Of a DNA stretch of 9,214 nucleotides, positions 7,282 through 9,214 are shown in pieces. This DNA comes from Planctomycetota bacterium (lineage in GTDB: Bacteria; Planctomycetota; Phycisphaerae; WQYP01): contig JAJZGH010000203.1 of NCBI GenBank assembly GCA_021798635.1, forward strand, positions 1 through 9,214, in the 5' to 3' direction. Positions within the stretch are counted from its first letter, which is position 1, and the number at the start of each line of letters is the position of its first letter. Made by a program: the position numbers and the translations under genes. The notes beneath the pieces are model-generated. The model searched no databases. It was not told the DNA's origin and saw only the letters and a list, made by a program, of their open reading frames with translations.

Positions 7282-7310
7282 TTGACTTAATTATTTCCGA
7301 AGCGTAAACT
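7282..7310 (+). promoter_or_regulatory. Sigma70-like promoter of the Pro/Tyr-rich protein gene
   Basis: TTGACT (7282-7287) and TAAACT (7305-7310) are separated by exactly 17 bases. The -35 box matches the consensus at five of six positions and the -10 at four of six. A/T tracts lie just upstream. Transcription would start near 7317, giving a leader of roughly 100 bases before ATG 7414; that leader includes a small hairpin, CGGTT/AACCG (7333-7347). Confidence 0.6.
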
Positions 7311-7398
7311 ATCTCTTAGACGGAAATAAACGCGGTTATCGCAACCGAATGCTCTGATCCGCGTTATATCTCCTGAGAAGGCCCCTATCGGCATGGTT

Positions 7399-7404
7399 AA
7401 GGAG
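7399..7404 (+). promoter_or_regulatory. Ribosome binding site deciding the start at 7414
   Basis: AAGGAG lies nine bases before ATG 7414 and inside the stretch that an earlier in-frame ATG (7393) would translate. It favours 7414 as the real start. Confidence 0.65.
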
Positions 7405-7413
7405 TGCTGCCTT

Positions 7414-8070
7414 ATGTTTACTGATGTGCTTCATAACAATTCATCTCGGATGATCAAGACGGCCAAAATTTTGGCAATCGCGGCTGCGGCCGCATTAACG
7501 CTCGCGGTGACGCGGCCCGCGCAGGCACGCGTTGGTATCAGTTTTGGCGTCGGCATTGCGTTGCCGGTATTCTGCCCACGGCCCATTTTTGTCCCGCCGC
7601 CAGTCTATTGCCCGCCGCCGGCCGTTTATGTTCCACCGCCGGTGGTCTATAGCCCGCCACCGGTCTATAGCTCACCGCCGGTTGCTTATGCTCAGGCTCC
7701 GAATATGGCCGATGTGCAGGCACCCAATATGGCTGGGGCTCAAGCTCCTAATTTAGCCGGTGCGCAGCCCCCAGTATTCAATGCCGCACCGCCGGTAGCC
7801 TACACCCCACCGTATTATGTGCCGCCGCCGGTCGTTTACAGCCCGCCGCCGGTCTATTACGCGCCACCAACCTATTATCCTCCGGCGTATTATGCCCCGC
7901 AGTACAATTACGGGCCATCACTTTATTTTTCGGCTGGATGTTTTCGTCCCTGTGCGTTCTACCACCCCTATTACCATCCCTTCTATCATCCGTTTTTCCG
8001 GCCCTATGTCGGATTTCGAATCGGGGGTTTTGATCACGATGGCTGGGAACATCACGATGACAGGCGGTAA
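7414..8070 (+). CDS. Secreted Pro/Tyr-rich repeat protein, function unknown
   Basis: A 218-residue protein with no family I recognise. An N-terminal signal peptide has basic residues R12 and K15/K18, an Ala/Leu core (about 19-32), and a likely signal peptidase I site after PAQA (A38). The mature part is low-complexity: PPPVY/SPPPVY motifs (about 57-92), three eight-residue QAPN(M/L)A-- units (94-117), a second PPPVY block (about 127-165), then a Tyr/His/Phe-rich tail with repeated HP (HPYYHPFYHPFF, 184-195), and a charged end with DHDGWEHHDD. Cysteines occur at 54, 66, 176 and 180. The makeup recalls plant extensins and bacterial surface or wall-binding proteins; His/Asp at the tail could bind metal, but this is speculation. 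ATG 7414 is preferred because of its ribosome binding site; 7393 would add seven residues. It has its own promoter and a strong terminator, so it is a single-gene unit, probably well expressed. Confidence 0.85.
   Translation: MFTDVLHNNSSRMIKTAKILAIAAAAALTLAVTRPAQARVGISFGVGIALPVFCPRPIFVPPPVYCPPPAVYVPPPVVYSPPPVYSSPPVAYAQAPNMADVQAPNMAGAQAPNLAGAQPPVFNAAPPVAYTPPYYVPPPVVYSPPPVYYAPPTYYPPAYYAPQYNYGPSLYFSAGCFRPCAFYHPYYHPFYHPFFRPYVGFRIGGFDHDGWEHHDDRR
7627..7857 (+). repeat. Two exact protein-level copies of a 14-residue Pro/Tyr block
   Basis: Residues 72-85 and 135-148 both read YVPPPVVYSPPPVY (DNA 7627-7668 and 7816-7857). The two DNA copies differ at six of 14 codons, all silently. They flank the QAPN tandem units, so the layout is block, spacer repeats, block. 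Confidence 0.8.
7693..7764 (+). repeat. Three tandem 24-base units coding QAPN(M/L)A-- octapeptides
   Basis: Three consecutive 24-base units encode QAPNMADV, QAPNMAGA and QAPNLAGA, and a fourth begins with Q before diverging. The units differ mostly at third positions. They form an Ala/Gly/Asn linker between the two Pro/Tyr blocks. Confidence 0.85.
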
Positions 8071-8103
8071 ATTCACCAACCGTTAATTAAGCAACGCAGG
8101 CGT

Positions 8104-8139
8104 GGCTCGGGGTTAAGGATCACCCCGGGCCTTTTTTTT
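8104..8139 (+). terminator. Intrinsic terminator after the Pro/Tyr-rich protein gene
   Basis: GGCTCGGGGT (8104-8113) pairs with ACCCCGGGCC (8122-8131) over ten base pairs with one G-T wobble and an eight-base loop, followed directly by eight T residues (8132-8139). It acts on plus-strand transcription. On the minus strand no U-run follows the stem, so it should not stop pgeF transcription. Confidence 0.92.
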
Positions 8140-8356
8140 GATCCCACGGTTACCGCATTGCATTGATTATTTGCGCTGGGGTTGAATGGGGAACGGATCA
8201 CGGAAAATAAATGCACTATCACGCGGCACGCGGTGGGCTGCTGGCGACGGGACATGGAGCGTCGCGTCATCAAACGCCATTCCGCATTGAACTCAACGCT
8301 GCCGCATTGAGCTATGGGGCGCAAAATGAATTCGGCACCCGGGGCTTGCTGCGGAG
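8140..8356. other. Short convergent intergenic region, nothing recognised
   Basis: This covers 217 bases between the terminator and the pgeF stop. Frames exist on both strands but none resembles a known protein, and none has a convincing ribosome binding site. CCGCATTGA(A/G)CT occurs twice near 8282-8312. I see no terminator for pgeF here. Confidence 0.45.
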
Positions 8357-9190
8357 CTACGCGGCCGCTGGGCGGATGATGGCGATCATTCGGCCAGTAG
8401 TTCCGTGGTCGCGGCGATGGGAGTAAAAATCGGTGGCATTGGCATAGGTGCACAGGCTTCCGCCATCCATGCGGGTAACGCCGCATCGCTGCAACTGCAG
8501 CTTGATCGCCGCCGGCAGATCAACATGCGGCTTGGCGTAGCCTGCGGTAGTGACGGCTGCGGACAGGCCGGCGGCATGGAATTCCCCGGCAACCTCGGAT
8601 CCAACTTCAAAATATTTCACACTGATCATCGGGCCGATGGAGGCGAGGATTCGGTCGGATGTTATTCCCAGCGTGTTGATTTCACTGATGCTGCGTGCAA
8701 TAACGCCGCTGACTACCCCGCGCCACCCGGCATGGATTGCCGCGACGGTGCGGCCATCCTCCGAAGCCAACAGAACCGGAGCACAATCGGCAATTCGGAT
8801 CGCCAGCGCCGCGGATGCGACGTCCGAAATGATGGCATCCGCTCGGGTTTGGCCTTGAAAGCGATCCCGTAGTTCAGCCGCAACGGATTCACTGTATTCC
8901 CCCTCCCCTTCCGCCCGAAGCAACGCCGCTTCGCATCCATGAACCTGCTGCACCGTTGCCATCGGCACATCGGTCAAGCCTAAGGCGGAAAGCAGAATCG
9001 CAAAATTGCGCTGCAGGTTGTCAACCGAATCCTGCACGGCACCCTGCGGATTGCCCAGATTCAAGAAATCAAATGGCACCGAAGAAACGCCACCGATGCG
9101 CGTGGAAAAGGCATGTGGCACCCCAACGGCAGTCAGGAGCCGCGACTGGTAAACCACAACGCCGTTCGGCAATGTTACACGGGCAAGCAT
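8357..9190 (-). CDS. pgeF: Peptidoglycan editing factor PgeF (YfiH, multicopper polyphenol oxidase fold)
   Basis: A 277-residue protein with the full set of YfiH/Cu-oxidase_4 motifs: FSTRIGGVS (28-36), LNLG (43-46), QQVHG with H84, IADCAPVLL with C136, IHAGWRG with H153, IGPMIS followed by FEVGSEV (185-200), DL-AAI--QL (224-233), and CTYANATDFYSHRRDHGTTGRMIAIIRP near the end. H84, C136 and H153 match the metal-binding His-Cys-His set of the family. PgeF is a cytoplasmic enzyme that keeps peptidoglycan composition correct by removing misincorporated L-serine stem-peptide precursors; family members were earlier called laccases and also act on nucleosides. The start is ATG 9190, in line with the family's short N-terminus; the upstream GGA is poorly spaced. 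It converges on the Pro/Tyr-rich protein gene. Its upstream neighbour is outside the window, so operon membership cannot be judged. Confidence 0.95.
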   Translation of the reverse strand: MLARVTLPNGVVVYQSRLLTAVGVPHAFSTRIGGVSSVPFDFLNLGNPQGAVQDSVDNLQRNFAILLSALGLTDVPMATVQQVHGCEAALLRAEGEGEYSESVAAELRDRFQGQTRADAIISDVASAALAIRIADCAPVLLASEDGRTVAAIHAGWRGVVSGVIARSISEINTLGITSDRILASIGPMISVKYFEVGSEVAGEFHAAGLSAAVTTAGYAKPHVDLPAAIKLQLQRCGVTRMDGGSLCTYANATDFYSHRRDHGTTGRMIAIIRPAAA

Positions 9191-9214
9191 CGCAAAATTC
9201 TATCCGCCAAAGTG

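Noticed and set aside
8371..8395. Near-palindrome ATGATGGCGATCAT in the pgeF 3' coding end
   Set aside because: It is explained by the conserved MIAIIRP coding sequence and has central mismatches.
8073..8486. Minus-strand frame of 137 codons overlapping the pgeF end
   Set aside because: It runs through the intrinsic terminator and the pgeF 3' end in another frame and resembles no protein; composition is typical of a chance frame.
8405..8872. Plus-strand open frame of 155 codons
   Set aside because: It is antisense to pgeF, whose metal-site motifs are complete on the minus strand.

Overview
The window looks like chromosomal DNA from a free-living Gram-negative-type bacterium of moderate GC content. 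The style of several proteins (the membrane-anchored 3D-domain protein, the PgeF sequence, the ChbG/YdjC protein beside envelope genes) reminds me of Planctomycetota, perhaps Phycisphaerae. That placement rests on memory of family sequences, not a search, and is tentative. There are six intact or nearly intact protein genes, one gene remnant, a clear promoter and a clear intrinsic terminator. I see no tRNA, rRNA, CRISPR array or insertion sequence.

Left part (1-4776, all minus strand): a tight three-gene signalling operon, transcribed right to left. It encodes a FIST-domain sensor, a soluble PAS histidine kinase, and a REC-PAS-GGDEF-EAL response regulator cut by the window edge. The kinase starts 1 base after the FIST stop, and the regulator overlaps the kinase by ATGA, so the three products are probably translationally coupled. 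The order and domain content match the nitric-oxide module nosP-nahK-narR described in Legionella. A ligand bound by FIST would control kinase autophosphorylation, and the phosphorylated regulator would set cyclic-di-GMP levels.

Middle (4777-6819): a non-coding leader with two short palindromes; a 5'-truncated remnant of a TMEM175/DUF1211 channel gene lying against the 3' end of a ChbG/YdjC-family deacetylase gene; and, 21 bases upstream of the deacetylase, a membrane-anchored 3D-domain (RlpA-like barrel) protein. A perfect 8-bp inverted repeat lies in front of the 3D gene. The deacetylase and 3D genes are probably one transcript with a cell-envelope role.

Right part (6820-9214): an AT-rich divergent intergenic region with a good sigma70-like promoter drives a plus-strand gene for a secreted Pro/Tyr-rich repeat protein. 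That unit ends in a strong intrinsic terminator. Converging on it from the right is pgeF (YfiH, peptidoglycan editing factor), complete, with its start 24 bases from the window end.
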